Shown: positions 20,028 to 31,600, numbered from the stretch's first letter. The stretch is 64,000 nucleotides of DNA from Pseudomonadota bacterium (GCA_021825945.1 JAKAFN010000003.1:124001-188000); one strand, 5' to 3'. Numbers and translations: made by a program. Notes: a model not told the origin generated them from the letters alone.

Positions 20028-20108
20028 CGTCAGTGCGCAGGTGCAGCCCGAGGCAATCGGACCGGGTCAGCCGGTCTTGCAGGCTTTCCCGCGGAGCCCG
20101 GCCGCCGG

Positions 20109-21107
20109 CTAGGAATTCTTCAGCAGCCATCGGACGTAGGCCGCCACGCCCTGTTCGACGGTCATCATCGGCGCTTCGAATCCGGCTGCGCGCAGCCGCG
20201 TCGTGTCCGCCTGGGTGTACGCCTGATACCTTCCCTGCAGCGCTTCGGGGAATGCGATGTACTCGATCGTTCCCTGGGCCGCCGCCTGTGCCAGGGTGAC
20301 AGGGCCCTGGCCGTTGGCTTCCCGCAGCGCGTTGATCACCGCGAGCGCGACGTCGTTGAAACTCTGGGCGCGGCCGGTGCCGAGATTGAACACGCCGCTC
20401 ACCGGGTGATCGAGGAAATGCAGATTGGCCGCAACGACATCGTCGATGTGGATGAAATCGCGCCGCTGCTCGCCGTTGGCGAACCCGTGACTGCCTTCGA
20501 AGAGTTTTACCTTGCCCTCGCGCCGGAACTGGTGGAAATGGTGGAAGGCCACCGACGCCATGCGCTCCTTGTGGCGTTCGCGCGGACCGTAGACGTTGAA
20601 GTACCGCAGACCCGTGATCGGCGGCAGTCCGCGCGGATCCGCTTCCCGCCGCCGGCGCACGACGTTGTCGAACAGCAGTTTCGAGTATCCGTAGACGTTG
20701 AGCGGACGCTCCGCGCCCCGCACCTCCTCGAATGCCGGCCCCAAGCCGTAGACCGCCGCTGACGACGCGTAGATGAGGGGGGTGCCTTTGTCCACGCACC
20801 AGTCGAGCAGATCGACCGAGTAGCGGAAATTGTTCTCCATCATGTAGCGGCCGTCGCGCTCCATCGTGTCGGAGCAGGCGCCCTCATGGAATACCGCGGT
20901 GGCTCGGGGCAGGGCGTCCTGGCGCAGGCGCTCGATGAAGTCCGCTTTGTCGAGGTAGTCGGCGATCTCGAATGCCGCCAGATTGCGGAACTTGTCGGCG
21001 CGCGTGTTGAGATTGTCGACCGCCAGGATGTCGGTTTCGCCGCGCTCGTTGAGCGCACGCAGGATGTTGGCGCCGATGAATCCGGCCGCACCGGTGACGA
21101 TGATCAT
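20109..21107 (-). CDS. hldD: ADP-L-glycero-D-manno-heptose 6-epimerase
   Basis: 332 residues from ATG 21107. Short-chain dehydrogenase/epimerase with the NAD(P) loop [11 protein letters not shown], the substrate-family signature [14 protein letters not shown], the active-site Tyr/Lys in [10 protein letters not shown] and [22 protein letters not shown]. It catalyses the last step to ADP-L-glycero-D-manno-heptose. Overlaps the 3' end of hldA by 4 nt, so translation is probably coupled. Confidence 0.97.
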   Translation of the reverse strand: MIIVTGAAGFIGANILRALNERGETDILAVDNLNTRADKFRNLAAFEIADYLDKADFIERLRQDALPRATAVFHEGACSDTMERDGRYMMENNFRYSVDLLDWCVDKGTPLIYASSAAVYGLGPAFEEVRGAERPLNVYGYSKLLFDNVVRRRREADPRGLPPITGLRYFNVYGPRERHKERMASVAFHHFHQFRREGKVKLFEGSHGFANGEQRRDFIHIDDVVAANLHFLDHPVSGVFNLGTGRAQSFNDVALAVINALREANGQGPVTLAQAAAQGTIEYIAFPEALQGRYQAYTQADTTRLRAAGFEAPMMTVEQGVAAYVRWLLKNS

Positions 21108-22057
21108 GGTTTCGATTCCTGAGTGACGGATTCGGTTTCGAACAGCTCTTCGTAGCCCGCCGTCGCGGTGCCCAACTTGCCGACGACGATGCCGCCGGCC
21201 CGGTTTGCGGTGCGCATGGCTTCCGGCAAGCCGCGGCCCAGCGCCAGCATCGCGCCGAGCACGGCGATCACGGTGTCACCCGCGCCGCTCACGTCGAATA
21301 CTTCGCGCGCGTGCGCCGGCACGCTCTCGACGCCGTCTTCCGTAAAGAGCGTCATGCCCTCTTCGCTGCGCGTGAGCAGCAGCGCCTGGAGGCCGAGGTC
21401 GCGGCGCAGGCGCTGCGCCCGCTCGGCGAGGTCCGCCTCGTCGCGCCAGCGGCCGATCACTTCGCGCAGTTCGGCGCGATTGGGGGTGATCACGGTGGCC
21501 GCGGCATACCGCGCGTAGTCGTCGCCTTTGGGGTCGACGAGCACCGGTCGCCCGGCGGCGCGGGCCAGTTCGATCATGCGTTGGATATGCGTGAGCCCGC
21601 CCTTTCCGTAGTCGGAGAGGATCACCAGGTCGTAGTCCGGCAGCAGGCGCGCGTAGTCGCCGAGATGAGCCTCGAGTACTTCGGTTTCGGGCTGGCTTTC
21701 GAAATCCAGCCGGGCGAGCTGTTGCCGGCGTACCACGATGCGCAGCTTCACCGTCGTGGCCAAGGTCTTGTCGATGCGCAGATGGTCGCGTACCGCGTCG
21801 CGCTGCAGCAGCGTTGCGATCGCGCGGCCGGCTTCATCGTCGCCCACGACGCTCAGCAGGCCGGCCTGGGCGCCGATGGCCGTGATGTTGCGCGCGACGT
21901 TGGCCGCGCCGCCCAAGCGCTCTTCGGCTTGCCCGACGCGCACCACCGGCACGGGCGCTTCCGGCGAGATGCGTTCGGCATCGCCGAACCAGTACCGGTC
22001 GAGCATCACGTCGCCCACCACCAGGATGCGGGCACGGCGTATTTCGTGTCGTTGCAT
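21104..22057 (-). CDS. hldA: D-glycero-beta-D-manno-heptose-7-phosphate kinase (stand-alone RfaE domain I)
   Basis: 317 residues from ATG 22057 ([26 protein letters not shown]). PfkB/ribokinase family with [10 protein letters not shown] near residue 50, the acidic [10 protein letters not shown] region and the anion-hole motif [14 protein letters not shown] near residue 265. It makes heptose-1,7-bisphosphate. In enterobacteria this domain is fused to the adenylyltransferase as HldE; here the transferase is a separate gene (23111-23602) on the other strand. Confidence 0.95.
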   Translation of the reverse strand: MQRHEIRRARILVVGDVMLDRYWFGDAERISPEAPVPVVRVGQAEERLGGAANVARNITAIGAQAGLLSVVGDDEAGRAIATLLQRDAVRDHLRIDKTLATTVKLRIVVRRQQLARLDFESQPETEVLEAHLGDYARLLPDYDLVILSDYGKGGLTHIQRMIELARAAGRPVLVDPKGDDYARYAAATVITPNRAELREVIGRWRDEADLAERAQRLRRDLGLQALLLTRSEEGMTLFTEDGVESVPAHAREVFDVSGAGDTVIAVLGAMLALGRGLPEAMRTANRAGGIVVGKLGTATAGYEELFETESVTQESKP

Positions 22058-22112
22058 TGCGTTTTTCTCCGTGCCCGCAAGCGGAGGAGGCACGGGCGCG
22101 GGAGTCGCCCTG

Positions 22113-22152
22113 CCCCTCTCCCGTCTGCGGGAGCGGGCGGGGTTGAGGGTGG
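22113..22152. repeat. Family 2 dispersed hairpin repeat
   Basis: CCCCTCTCCCG-TCT-GCGGGAGCGGGCGGGGTTGAGGGTGG, lying between rmlD and hldA on the upstream side of hldA. Confidence 0.8.
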
Positions 22153-22161
22153 TGAAGAATG

Positions 22162-23043
22162 TTAGCGTATCGACCCCGCGATCTCTTCGACAAACCGCCG
22201 CACGTGCATGCGCCAGTCCGGCAACTGCAGCCCGAAGGCGTCCTGGATCCGCGTGTTGTCCAGGCGGGAATTCAACGGCCGGGCGGCGGGCGCGGGAAAC
22301 GCGCTCGCCGCAACGGGGTGGATGGCCTCTGCCGCGACGCGCAGCGGCACGCCGCAGGCGCGGGCGGTTTCGAGCAGGACCGCCGCATAGCCATGCCATG
22401 TGGTTTCGCCGGACGGAACGAGGTGGTATGTACCGGAGGGGAATCGCCCGGCATCGCGATGGATCGCCAGCGCCGCGACGTCCGCCAACAGTTCGGCGCT
22501 CGTCGGAACCCCCCAGGTGTCGGCGACGACCTTCAGCGAATCGAGCGTTGTGGCCCGCTCCAGGATCGTGCGCGCGAAATTCTTTCCCCGTGCGGCGTAG
22601 ACCCAGCTCGTGCGGAAGATCGCGTGGCGGCAGCCGCTGGCGCGGATGGCCGTCTCGCCGGCCAGCTTGGTGCGGCCGTAGGTGTTGAGCGGCGCCGTGG
22701 CATCGTCTTCGCGATAGGGCGCGCTCCCCTTGCCGTCGAAGACATAGTCCGTCGAGTAATGCACCAGCAGTGCTCCCGACTCGGCGGCGGCCTGCGCCAT
22801 TTCGCCCACCGCGTCGCCGTTGATCCGTTGCGCGCGTTCGGGCTCGGATTCGGCGCGATCGACGGCGGTATAGGCGGCGGCGTTGACGATCACGTCCGGT
22901 GCCTCCCGCTCCAGGATCGGCCGCAGCGGTTTTTCGAGATCGCCATCAACGCGGCTGAGCGCGGTCAGGGTACCCAAGGGAGCGAGCGCGCGTTGCAATT
23001 CCCAGCCGACCTGGCCGTTGGCGCCGAAGAGCAGGATTTTCAT
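22162..23043 (-). CDS. rmlD: dTDP-4-dehydrorhamnose reductase
   Basis: 293 residues from ATG 23043 (MKILLFGANGQVGWEL). NAD(P)-binding GANGQVG, VNAAAYTAVDRAE, the catalytic STDYVFDG and YGRTKLAGE (YxxxK) identify RmlD. It reduces dTDP-4-keto-rhamnose to dTDP-L-rhamnose. It is separated from rmlBAC by hldC and is divergently transcribed from it, with only 67 nt in between holding both promoters. Confidence 0.96.
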   Translation of the reverse strand: MKILLFGANGQVGWELQRALAPLGTLTALSRVDGDLEKPLRPILEREAPDVIVNAAAYTAVDRAESEPERAQRINGDAVGEMAQAAAESGALLVHYSTDYVFDGKGSAPYREDDATAPLNTYGRTKLAGETAIRASGCRHAIFRTSWVYAARGKNFARTILERATTLDSLKVVADTWGVPTSAELLADVAALAIHRDAGRFPSGTYHLVPSGETTWHGYAAVLLETARACGVPLRVAAEAIHPVAASAFPAPAARPLNSRLDNTRIQDAFGLQLPDWRMHVRRFVEEIAGSIR

Positions 23044-23110
23044 GGGGAGCGGGTGTGGGAACCGGTCATGCACGCGAATGCGCGCATCCGCTAGTATTAC
23101 GCATTTTCCG

Positions 23111-23602
23111 ATGAGCGCTCCCGCATTCGAATCCAAGATCGTCCCGCGCGCGGCCTTGGCGGCGCGCGTGGCGGCGTTACCGCGGCCCGTCGTCCTCACC
23201 AACGGCGTGTTCGACATCCTGCATCGGGGGCATGTGACCTATCTGGCCCGCGCCCGTGCCCTCGGGGCGAGCCTCGTCGTCGCGGTCAATTCCGACGGTT
23301 CGGTGCGCAGCCTGGGCAAGGGACCCGATCGGCCGCTCAACGGGGAGGCCGATCGCGCCGCGGTGCTCGCAGCGCTGGAGGCGGTGGACCTGGTGACGAT
23401 CTTCGGCGAATCGGTGCCGCTGCCGGTGCTGGAGGTCGTGCGGCCGGAGATCTACGTCAAAGGCGGCGATTACGATATCGACGCGACACCGGAGGCGCGC
23501 CTTGCGCGCACCTGGGGGGCGCGGACCGTCGCCATTGCCTTCGAGCACGAGCGCTCGACGACGTCCTTGTTGCAGAAGATCCGGGCGGCGCCCTCGCAAT
23601 GA
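23111..23602 (+). CDS. hldC: D-glycero-beta-D-manno-heptose-1-phosphate adenylyltransferase (stand-alone RfaE domain II)
   Basis: 163 residues from ATG 23111 (MSAPAFESKI). Nucleotidyltransferase signature TNGVFDILHRGHVTYLARA with the HxGH-type motif near residue 37, and later PEIYVKGGDYDID and TTSLLQKI. It activates heptose-1-phosphate with ATP. Together with hldA it replaces the fused HldE. First gene of the plus-strand run before rmlB. Confidence 0.95.
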   Translation: MSAPAFESKIVPRAALAARVAALPRPVVLTNGVFDILHRGHVTYLARARALGASLVVAVNSDGSVRSLGKGPDRPLNGEADRAAVLAALEAVDLVTIFGESVPLPVLEVVRPEIYVKGGDYDIDATPEARLARTWGARTVAIAFEHERSTTSLLQKIRAAPSQ

Positions 23603-23635
23603 CGACTTGCTTGTGCAAATGAGGACATTTACATC

Positions 23636-24724
23636 ATGATTTTCGTCACCGGCGGCGCCGGTTTCATCGGCTCCAACTTCGTCGTCGATTGGTTGCATCG
23701 GGAGGGGGCGGCGATCGACGAGCCCGTGCTGGTGCTGGATGCGCTCACGTACGCCGGCAACCTTGCCAACCTCGCATCCGTGCGCGCCCATCCCGGCCTG
23801 CAGTTCGCGCGGCAGGACATCTGCGACAGCGCGGCCGTGCTCGCGCTGTTGCGGCGACACCGGCCGCGTGCCGTGGTGCATTTCGCGGCGGAAAGTCACG
23901 TCGACCGGTCGATCCTCGGACCCGGCGAATTCGTGCGCACCAACATCGAGGGAACGTTTTCCCTACTCGAAGCGGCGCGCGCCTACCACGGCGAACGGAC
24001 CGGCTCGGAGCGGGATGCCTTTCGTTTCCTGCATGTCTCCACCGACGAGGTCTACGGTTCCCTGGAGGAGCACGAGCCGGCGTTCACCGAGACCACGCGC
24101 TACGCGCCCAACAGCCCGTACGCCGCGTCGAAGGCGGCATCCGACCATCTGGTGCGGGCGTACTTCCATACCTACGGCCTGCCGGTGGTCACGACCAATT
24201 GCAGCAACAACTATGGGCCGTTCCAGTTTCCGGAAAAGCTCATTCCGCTGATGATCGCCAATGCCCTGCAGGGCAGGTCCCTGCCGGTATACGGCGATGG
24301 ACAGAACGTGCGCGACTGGCTCTACGTCGGCGACCACTGCCGCGGGATCCGCCGGGTGCTGGAAGCGGGGCGTCCGGGCGAGACCTACAACATCGGCGGA
24401 CGCAACGAGGTGCGCAACATCGATGTGGTGCGGCGGATCTGCGCGATGCTCGACGAGTTGCGGCCCGACGGTGGCGGCTCGTACGCGCGGCACATCACGT
24501 ACATCAAGGATCGTCCGGGCCATGACCGGCGTTATGCGATCGATTGCACGAAGATCGAGCGTGAGCTGGGGTGGAAGCCCGCGGAATCGTTCGAGACCGG
24601 CCTGCGCAAGACGATCGCGTGGTATCTGGACCATGCCGATTGGGTTGCCGAGGTCACATCGGGAAAGTATCGTGCATGGGTGGCGTTGCAGTACGGCGAC
24701 GCGGCCTCGGCGTTCCAGGGCTAG
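23636..24724 (+). CDS. rmlB: dTDP-glucose 4,6-dehydratase
   Basis: 362 residues from ATG 23636. NAD loop TGGAGFIGSNFV, HFAAESHVDRSI, the catalytic STDEVYGSL and SPYAASKAASDHLV (YxxxK), plus TNCSNNYGPFQFPEKLIPL are classic RmlB. It makes dTDP-4-keto-6-deoxyglucose, the first committed dTDP-rhamnose intermediate. Order rmlB-rmlA-rmlC on this strand. Confidence 0.97.
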   Translation: MIFVTGGAGFIGSNFVVDWLHREGAAIDEPVLVLDALTYAGNLANLASVRAHPGLQFARQDICDSAAVLALLRRHRPRAVVHFAAESHVDRSILGPGEFVRTNIEGTFSLLEAARAYHGERTGSERDAFRFLHVSTDEVYGSLEEHEPAFTETTRYAPNSPYAASKAASDHLVRAYFHTYGLPVVTTNCSNNYGPFQFPEKLIPLMIANALQGRSLPVYGDGQNVRDWLYVGDHCRGIRRVLEAGRPGETYNIGGRNEVRNIDVVRRICAMLDELRPDGGGSYARHITYIKDRPGHDRRYAIDCTKIERELGWKPAESFETGLRKTIAWYLDHADWVAEVTSGKYRAWVALQYGDAASAFQG

Positions 24725-24760
24725 GGGGACGGACATATCCATGCAACGGTCGGAGCGTCC

Positions 24761-25654
24761 ATGAATCCGTTTCCACGCCGCAAAGGCATCCTCCTCGCCG
24801 GCGGTTCCGGCACCCGGCTCTATCCGGTGACGCAGGCCGTGTCCAAACAACTGTTGCCGGTGTACGACAAGCCGATGGTCTACTACCCGCTGAGCACGCT
24901 GATGCTCGCCGGGATCCGGGACATCCTCGTCATTTCGACGCCAGCCGATACGCCGCGGTTCGAGCAGTTGTTGGGCGACGGCGCGCGCTGGGGGTTGAAC
25001 CTGTCGTACCAGGTGCAGCCGAGCCCGGACGGCTTGGCCCAGGCCTTCGTCCTCGGCCGCCGATTCGTGGGTACGGACGACACCGCGCTGGTGCTTGGCG
25101 ACAACATCTTCTATGGCCATGACCTCGCCGCGCAATTGCAGCGCGCCAACGCGCGGACCCGCGGTGCCACGGTCTTCGCCTATCACGTGACGGATCCCGA
25201 GCGCTACGGCGTGGTGGCGTTCGACGCGCAGTTCCGCGCCCTGTCGATCGAGGAGAAGCCGACGCAGCCGCGCTCGAACTACGCGGTGACGGGCCTGTAC
25301 TTCTACGACAACCAGGTCCTGGACATTGCGGCGGCGCTCGCGCCGTCGTCGCGAGGCGAACTCGAGATCACCGACGTCAACCGCGCCTATCTCGAACGAG
25401 GCGATCTGCAGGTGGAGATCATGGGCCGCGGCATGGCCTGGCTCGACACCGGTACGCATGAGTCGCTGCTCGATGCGGCGCAGTTCATCCAGACGATCGA
25501 GACGCGGCAGGGGCTCAAGATCGCCTGTCCCGAGGAGATCGCCTTCCGCCAGGGCTGGATCGGCGCGCAGGACCTGGAGCGGCTGGCCGCGCCGATGGCG
25601 AAGAACGGCTACGGGCAGTATCTGCAGCGGATCTTGCGCGAACCGATCCGCTGA
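24761..25654 (+). CDS. rmlA: Glucose-1-phosphate thymidylyltransferase
   Basis: 297 residues from ATG 24761. [31 protein letters not shown] is the nucleotide-binding signature; [14 protein letters not shown] carries the metal-binding Asp and [17 protein letters not shown] the sugar-binding region. It couples dTTP and glucose-1-phosphate to dTDP-glucose. Located 36 nt after rmlB. Confidence 0.97.
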   Translation: MNPFPRRKGILLAGGSGTRLYPVTQAVSKQLLPVYDKPMVYYPLSTLMLAGIRDILVISTPADTPRFEQLLGDGARWGLNLSYQVQPSPDGLAQAFVLGRRFVGTDDTALVLGDNIFYGHDLAAQLQRANARTRGATVFAYHVTDPERYGVVAFDAQFRALSIEEKPTQPRSNYAVTGLYFYDNQVLDIAAALAPSSRGELEITDVNRAYLERGDLQVEIMGRGMAWLDTGTHESLLDAAQFIQTIETRQGLKIACPEEIAFRQGWIGAQDLERLAAPMAKNGYGQYLQRILREPIR

Positions 25655-25669
25655 CCAACCATCGACGTG

Positions 25670-25712
25670 CCCGTCTTCCGCGTGCGGGAGAGGGTAGGAG
25701 TGAGTGAGGGTG
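25670..25712. repeat. Family 2 dispersed hairpin repeat, diverged
   Basis: CCCGTCTTCCGCG-TGCGGGAGAGGG followed by TAGGAGTGAGTGAGGGTG. It fills the gap between rmlA and rmlC and ends directly before the rmlC ATG, so its GAGGG may act as the ribosome site. Confidence 0.7.
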
Positions 25713-25713
25713 C

Positions 25714-26265
25714 ATGCAAGGAATACCGACGGATTTGCCGGAAGTCCTCCTGATCGAACCGAAAGTCTTCGGCGATGAACGCGGCTTCTTTCTGGAAAGC
25801 TGGAACGCGCAACGGTTTCGCGAGGCCACCGGCGTCGATGCGAATTTCGTGCAGGACAACCATTCGCGCTCGGTGCGCAACGTCCTGCGCGGCATCCACT
25901 ACCAGCTCGTCAAGCCGCAGGGAAAGCTCGTGCGTGTGGTGCAGGGCGCCGTCTTCGACGTGGCGGTCGATCTGCGCCGCACCTCGCCGCGGTTCGGGAA
26001 ATGGGTCGGAGTCGAACTGAGCGCCGCCAACCATCGGCAATTGTGGATCCCGCCGGGTTTCGGTCACGGTTTCCTGGTGACCAGCGAGTCCGCCGACTTC
26101 CTATACAAGACCACCGAATACTGGATGCCGGAGCACGAGCGTTCCCTGATCTGGAACGATCCGATGGTCGGCATCCAATGGCCATTGCACGGTGCGGCGC
26201 CGGTCCTCGCCGCGAAGGACGCCGCCGCGCCGACGCTGGCGCGGGCGGACGTGTTCAACGACTGA
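25714..26265 (+). CDS. rmlC: dTDP-4-dehydrorhamnose 3,5-epimerase
   Basis: 183 residues from ATG 25714. Cupin fold with [36 protein letters not shown] (catalytic His region), [19 protein letters not shown] and [12 protein letters not shown]. It epimerises C3 and C5 of the keto sugar before RmlD reduction. Last rml gene on this strand, 14 nt before rimO. Confidence 0.97.
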   Translation: MQGIPTDLPEVLLIEPKVFGDERGFFLESWNAQRFREATGVDANFVQDNHSRSVRNVLRGIHYQLVKPQGKLVRVVQGAVFDVAVDLRRTSPRFGKWVGVELSAANHRQLWIPPGFGHGFLVTSESADFLYKTTEYWMPEHERSLIWNDPMVGIQWPLHGAAPVLAAKDAAAPTLARADVFND

Positions 26266-26279
26266 GATTCCCCGGGCCC

Positions 26280-27617
26280 ATGCGCAAGAAAAAGGCCATT
26301 CCCGCCGTCGGCTTCGTGTCCCTCGGCTGTCCCAAGGCGCTCGTCGATTCCGAGCGCATCCTCACCCGCTTGCGCGCGGAGGGGTATCGCATCGAGGGAT
26401 CCTATGAGCAAGCCGACCTCGTCGTCGTCAATACCTGCGGATTCATCGACAGCGCGGTGCAGGAGTCGCTCGATGCGATCGGAGAGGCGATCACCGAAAA
26501 TGGCAAGGTGATCGTCACCGGGTGTCTCGGCGGACGGTCCGACGCGGAGGGGGGCAATCTCGTGCGCAGCCTGCACCCCAAGGTACTGGCGGTAACCGGG
26601 CCGCACGAAACCGACGCGGTGTTGCAGGCCGTGCATGAGTACTTGCCGCAGCCCCACGATCCGCGCGTCGATCTCGTACCGCCGGCCGGCCTCAAGCTCA
26701 CCCCCCGCCACTATGCGTACCTGAAGATTTCCGAGGGCTGCAATCACCGCTGCAGCTTCTGCATCATTCCGTCCCTGCGCGGCGACCTGGTTTCGCGCCC
26801 GATCGGCGAGGTGCTGCGCGAAGCCGAGGCGCTGGTTCGTCAGGGCGTGCGCGAATTGCTGGTGATTTCGCAGGATACGAGCGCCTACGGCGTCGACCTG
26901 CGCTATCGGACCGGGTTCGTCGACGGTCGTCCGGTGCGCACGCGGATGACCGAACTGGTGCGGGAACTGGCGGGACTCGGCGCATGGGTGCGCCTACATT
27001 ACGTGTATCCCTATCCCCACGTCGACGAGGTGATCCCATTGATGGCGGAAGGCAAGGTGCTGCCGTACCTCGACGTCCCGTTCCAGCACGCCCATCCGCG
27101 CGTGCTCAAGGCGATGAAGCGGCCGGCGGCGGGCGAGGCGAATCTCGAACGGATTCGCGGCTGGCGGGCGATCTGCCCCGACCTCACGATTCGCAGCACC
27201 TTCATCGCCGGATTTCCCGGCGAAACCGAGGCGGAGTTCGAGTCGATGCTCGAATTTCTGCGTGAGGCCCAGCTCGATCGCGTCGGCTGTTTCGCGTACT
27301 CCCCCGTGGAAGGCGCCGCCGCGAACGAACTGCCGGGGGCGATCCCGGAAGAAGTCCGCGAGGAGCGTCGCGCCCGCCTGATGGAAGTGCAGGAGGATAT
27401 TTCGCGGGCCCGTCTGGCGCGCAAGGTCGGAACCACCCTGCGCGTTCTGGTCGACGACGTGTCGGAAGAAGGCGCGGTGGCGCGTTCGAGCGCCGATGCG
27501 CCCGAAATCGACGGCATCGTCTATGTTGCGCCCGACCCGCGGCTGCGCGCGGGGGAGTTCACGGACGTCGTCGTGGAGTCCGCCGACGTGCACGACTTGT
27601 TCGGGCGGTGTCGGTAA
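26280..27617 (+). CDS. rimO: Ribosomal protein uS12 methylthiotransferase RimO
   Basis: 445 residues from ATG 26280 ([25 protein letters not shown]). N-terminal MTTase domain with three Cys (GCPK, NTCGFI, TGCLGG), radical-SAM cluster motif CNHRCSFC, then a TRAM-like C-terminal domain. It methylthiolates an Asp of ribosomal protein S12. The tail ends with [16 protein letters not shown]. Placed directly after rmlC but functionally separate. Confidence 0.96.
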   Translation: MRKKKAIPAVGFVSLGCPKALVDSERILTRLRAEGYRIEGSYEQADLVVVNTCGFIDSAVQESLDAIGEAITENGKVIVTGCLGGRSDAEGGNLVRSLHPKVLAVTGPHETDAVLQAVHEYLPQPHDPRVDLVPPAGLKLTPRHYAYLKISEGCNHRCSFCIIPSLRGDLVSRPIGEVLREAEALVRQGVRELLVISQDTSAYGVDLRYRTGFVDGRPVRTRMTELVRELAGLGAWVRLHYVYPYPHVDEVIPLMAEGKVLPYLDVPFQHAHPRVLKAMKRPAAGEANLERIRGWRAICPDLTIRSTFIAGFPGETEAEFESMLEFLREAQLDRVGCFAYSPVEGAAANELPGAIPEEVREERRARLMEVQEDISRARLARKVGTTLRVLVDDVSEEGAVARSSADAPEIDGIVYVAPDPRLRAGEFTDVVVESADVHDLFGRCR

Positions 27618-27650
27618 CGGCCGGTTCGCGTCGAACTCGAACGAAACCGT

Positions 27651-27732
27651 CGTCATTGCGAGGGCGAGGCCCGAAGCAATCCAGGACGTCCTCGAGAGGG
27701 ATCGCCACGGCCCTGCGGGCCTCGTGATGACG
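27651..27732. repeat. Family 1 dispersed repeat, full copy
   Basis: CGTCATTGCGAG, GGCCCGAAGCAATCCAGG, then GGATCGCCACGGCCCTGCGG and terminal CTCGTGATGACG. It occupies the convergent gap between rimO and serB and could fold into a long hairpin. Confidence 0.88.
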
Positions 27733-27764
27733 GAGTTGGGCGGGTTGCCGCCTCCGTGGTGTCG

Positions 27765-28637
27765 CTACGGCCACCGATCCGCGAAGAGATTGAGAATCCC
27801 GTCCAGCCCCGCATGTTGGATCGCCACGTCCGCTTGGCTCCGCACCAGCGGTTTGGCGCGATAGGCCACCGACAGCCCCGCGAGGCGCATCATCTGCAGA
27901 TCGTTGGCACCGTCGCCGACGGCGATCGCCTGTCGGGTGTCGCAGCCGATCTCGGCGCAGAGGCGTTGCAGGGCGGCCACCTTGCCGGCGGCGTCGACGA
28001 TCGCGCCGCCGTTTTCCGGCGGCCCCGATACTCGCCCGGTCAAGCGCCCGTCGCGGATCTCGATGTGGTTGGCGCACGCGACGTCAAATTCCAGTGCGCG
28101 CTGGACATGGCCGGTAAATTGCACGAATCCGCCCGACACCAGCAGCGTCTTCCAGCCGTTGGCGCGCGCGGCGGCGATCAGTTCCGGCGCTCCCGGTGAG
28201 AAGCGCAGGCGGTCGGCGATCACGCGGTCGATCAGCGTCGCATCGGCGCCGGCGAGCAGGGCCGCGCGGCGCCGCAGGCTTTCGGCGAAGTCGGGGATTT
28301 CGCCGCGCATCGCGGCCTCGGTGATCGCGGCGACCTCGGCGCCCTTGCCGGCGTAGCGGGCGATCTCATCCATGCATTCGATGGTGATGACGGTCGAATC
28401 CATGTCCATCGCCAGTACGCGGATGTCGGCTTGCGTGCGCGTGCCGTCGACGAACGTGGCGTCACAGCCCTGGTCCTGTGCGAGCGCCGCGACGGCGGCG
28501 CGGGTGCCGTCGTCGTCGGCCACTTCGGAAAATCGTGCCGCCCCGGGTTTGCGACGGATGGATCGGGCGGGGCAGGCGCGCTGCAGCGCGTCGACGGTGA
28601 TGTCGCTGAGATGGGGGGACTGGAGAACGAGGTCCAT
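27765..28637 (-). CDS. serB: Phosphoserine phosphatase
   Basis: 290 residues from ATG 28637, which directly follows the mfd stop. HAD-type motifs VLAMDMDSTVITIECMDEIA (nucleophile Asp), LLVSGGFVQFTGHV and AVGDGANDLQMM are in order and spaced as in SerB. It releases serine from phosphoserine. Mfd and SerB are likely one transcript because start and stop are adjacent. Confidence 0.96.
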   Translation of the reverse strand: MDLVLQSPHLSDITVDALQRACPARSIRRKPGAARFSEVADDDGTRAAVAALAQDQGCDATFVDGTRTQADIRVLAMDMDSTVITIECMDEIARYAGKGAEVAAITEAAMRGEIPDFAESLRRRAALLAGADATLIDRVIADRLRFSPGAPELIAAARANGWKTLLVSGGFVQFTGHVQRALEFDVACANHIEIRDGRLTGRVSGPPENGGAIVDAAGKVAALQRLCAEIGCDTRQAIAVGDGANDLQMMRLAGLSVAYRAKPLVRSQADVAIQHAGLDGILNLFADRWP

Positions 28638-31600
28638 TCATCGCTTTCGTTTTGGTTCGGGGGGCGGCGGAGGGGAGGCCGCGGTCAGTGCCTGAAAAAC
28701 CGATCGCAGTTGTTGCAACCGTTCTTCGATCTTCTCGGCCGCTGGTTCGATGCGCAGCCGGTCCTGTCCGGCGAAGCGCACGCGGCGGTCGCGCTGCACC
28801 AGCGCGATGATGTTTGCCGGGTCGATCGCGGGTTGCGGTACGAATTGCAGCACGATCGCACCGGGTGCGGCGTCGATACGCTGGATCCCCAGGCGCTCGG
28901 CATCGAGGCGCAATCGGTGGGTGTCGAGCAGCGCGCGTGCAGGCGGCGGCAGTCTGCCGTAGCGGTCGACGATCTCCTCCTGTATCGCGGTGAGCGTATC
29001 GGCGTCGGGCGTCGATGCCAGCTTCTTATAGAACGACAGGCGCTGATGCACATCGGGGACGTAGTCGCCGGGCAGCAGGGCCGGCACATGCAAATTGATC
29101 TCCGCCGTCACGGCGAGCGGCCGCAGCAGATCCGGTTCCTTGCCCGAGCGCAGCGCCCGCACGGCGGCGTTGAGCATCTGCGAATAGAGGTCGAAGCCGA
29201 TCTCCTGGACATTGCCCGATTGAGAATCGCCCAGAACCTCGCCGGCGCCGCGAATCTCCATGTCGTGCATCGCGAGGTAGAAACCGCTTCCCAGTTCCTC
29301 GAGATTCTGGATCGCTTCCAGGCGCTTCTCGGCATTCTTGGTGATCGCGCCTTCCTCGATCAGCAGGTATGCGTAGGCTTGATGGTGCGATCGCCCGACG
29401 CGGCCGCGCAACTGGTGCAACTGCGCAAGGCCGAAGCGGTCCGCGCGATGGATGACGATGGTGTTGGCCGTCGGGACGTCGATGCCGGTTTCGATGATCG
29501 TCGTGCACAGCAGCAGGTTGAACCGCTGCTGATAGAAGTCGCGCATCACATGTTCGAGATCGCGCTCGGGCATCTGGCCGTGGGCGACCCCGATGCGCGC
29601 TTCCGGCAGCAGTTCCGCCAGACGCGCGCGCTGGTTTTCGATCGTCTCGACCTCGTTGTGCAGGAAGTAGATCTGGCCGCCGCGCTTGAGCTCGCGCAGG
29701 CAGGCTTCGCGGATCAGCCCTGGGCTGTTCTGACGCACGAAGGTCTTGACCGCGAGGCGGCGCTGCGGCGCGGTGGCGATGACCGAGAACTCGCGGATTC
29801 CCTCGAGCGACATCGCCAGCGTGCGCGGGATCGGCGTGGCGGTGAGCGTCAACACGTCGACCTCCGCACGCAGGGTCTTGAGTCGTTCCTTCTGCCGCAC
29901 GCCGAAGCGGTGCTCTTCATCGATGATCACCAAGCCGAGATTGGCGAAGCGCATTTCCGCGGAGAGCAACTTGTGCGTGCCGATGGCGATGTCGATGGTG
30001 CCGTTGCGCAAGCCTTCGGTCGCCAGCGTGGTTTCCTTCGACGAGCGGAAGCGCGACAGTTCGCTGATTCGCACCGGCCAGTTGGCGAAGCGGTCGCGGA
30101 ACGTCTGGGCATGCTGCTCGGCGAGCAGGGTCGTCGGGCACAGCACGGCGACCTGCTTTCCGCCCGATACGGCGGCAAAGGCCGCGCGAAGCGCGACTTC
30201 GGTCTTGCCGAAGCCGACATCGCCGCAGACCAGTCGATCCATCGGGCTGCCCGCCCGCATGTCCTGCAGCACGGCATCGATCGCCGCCTGCTGGTCGGGC
30301 GTCTCCTCGAAGCCGAAGCCTTCGGCGAAGCGCTGCGTGTCGGATTCCGAAAACGCGAAGGCGTGCCCTTTGCGTGCCGCGCGCAAGGCGTAGAGGTTGA
30401 GCAGTTCGGCGGCGGTGTCGTGGATCTGCTGCGCCGCCTTGCGCCGAGCGCGCTCCCAGTCGCCCGAGCCCAGTGTGTGCAGCGGTGCGCTGTCCGGATC
30501 GGCGCCGCTGTAGCGGCTGATGCAATGCAGTTGCGCCACCGGGACGTAGAGCTTGGCGCCCTTGGCGTATTCGAGGTGCAGGAATTCCGCCGGCCCCTCG
30601 CCCAGGTCCATCGATTCGAGGCCGAGATAGCGGCCGATGCCATGTTCCGAGTGCACGACCGGGTCGCCGATGCGTAGTTCGGCGAGATCGCGCACCATGG
30701 CCTCGACATTGGAGGCACGCTCGCGCCCCCGCCCGCGTTGGCGGTTCGGGTTGCTGGCGTAGAGCTCCGCTTCGGTGACGATGGCAAAGGGGGGCTCGAT
30801 TCCCGGAACGCAGAACCCCTGGTGCAAGGACGAGACCGTGAGCGTCGTCGAGGGCTCGCGGTCGCCGTGGAACGGCGCGAAGAATTCCGCCACGCTCGCG
30901 GCATCACCGACGGAGAAATCGTGATCGCGGAATAGTTGTGCGACCGTTTCGCGCCGCCCGGGCGAGTCGGCGGAGATCAGGACGCGGCCCGGAAACGCCT
31001 TGCACCAGGTGCGCAGGCGATGCAGGGGGTCTGCGGCCTTGCGGTCGATGGTGAGATCAGGGAGCGTGGTGAACACGCCCGCAACTCGGCCCGCTCCATC
31101 CGGAGCGGGGAGCGGCGGATTCGCCGCACGGTGCGCGTCGTCTTCCGCCGCGGGCGCGACGGCGATTTGCGCATATGGCTTGAGTGCGAGGAAGAAATCG
31201 TCCGTCGCGAGGTACAAGCGATCGGGGGCGAGGCAGGGCCGCTGCATGTCATGCGAAAGGAACCGGTGCCGTTCCGATGTTTCGGCGCGGAATTGCCGGC
31301 AAGCCGCGGCGACGTCGCCGTGCAGGGCGATTCGCGCGGTGGCGGGCAGATAGTCGAACAAGGTCGCGCAGCGTTCGAAGAACAATGGCAGGTAGTATTC
31401 GATGCCCGCCGAGGCGATGCCGTTGCCGACGTCGCGGTACACCGGCGAGCGGCTCGGGTCGCCCTCGAAGGTTTCGCGCCAGCGCCCCCGAAATGCCGTG
31501 CGTGCGGCTTCGTCGAAGGGGAACTCGCGCCCCGGCAGCAGCCGGATTTCGGCTACCGGATAGAGGCTGCGTTGGGTGTCGGGATCGAATGCGCGAATCG

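Noticed and set aside
28431..30677. Plus-strand open frame of about 750 codons
   Set aside because: Antisense to mfd, which has full-length conserved motifs.
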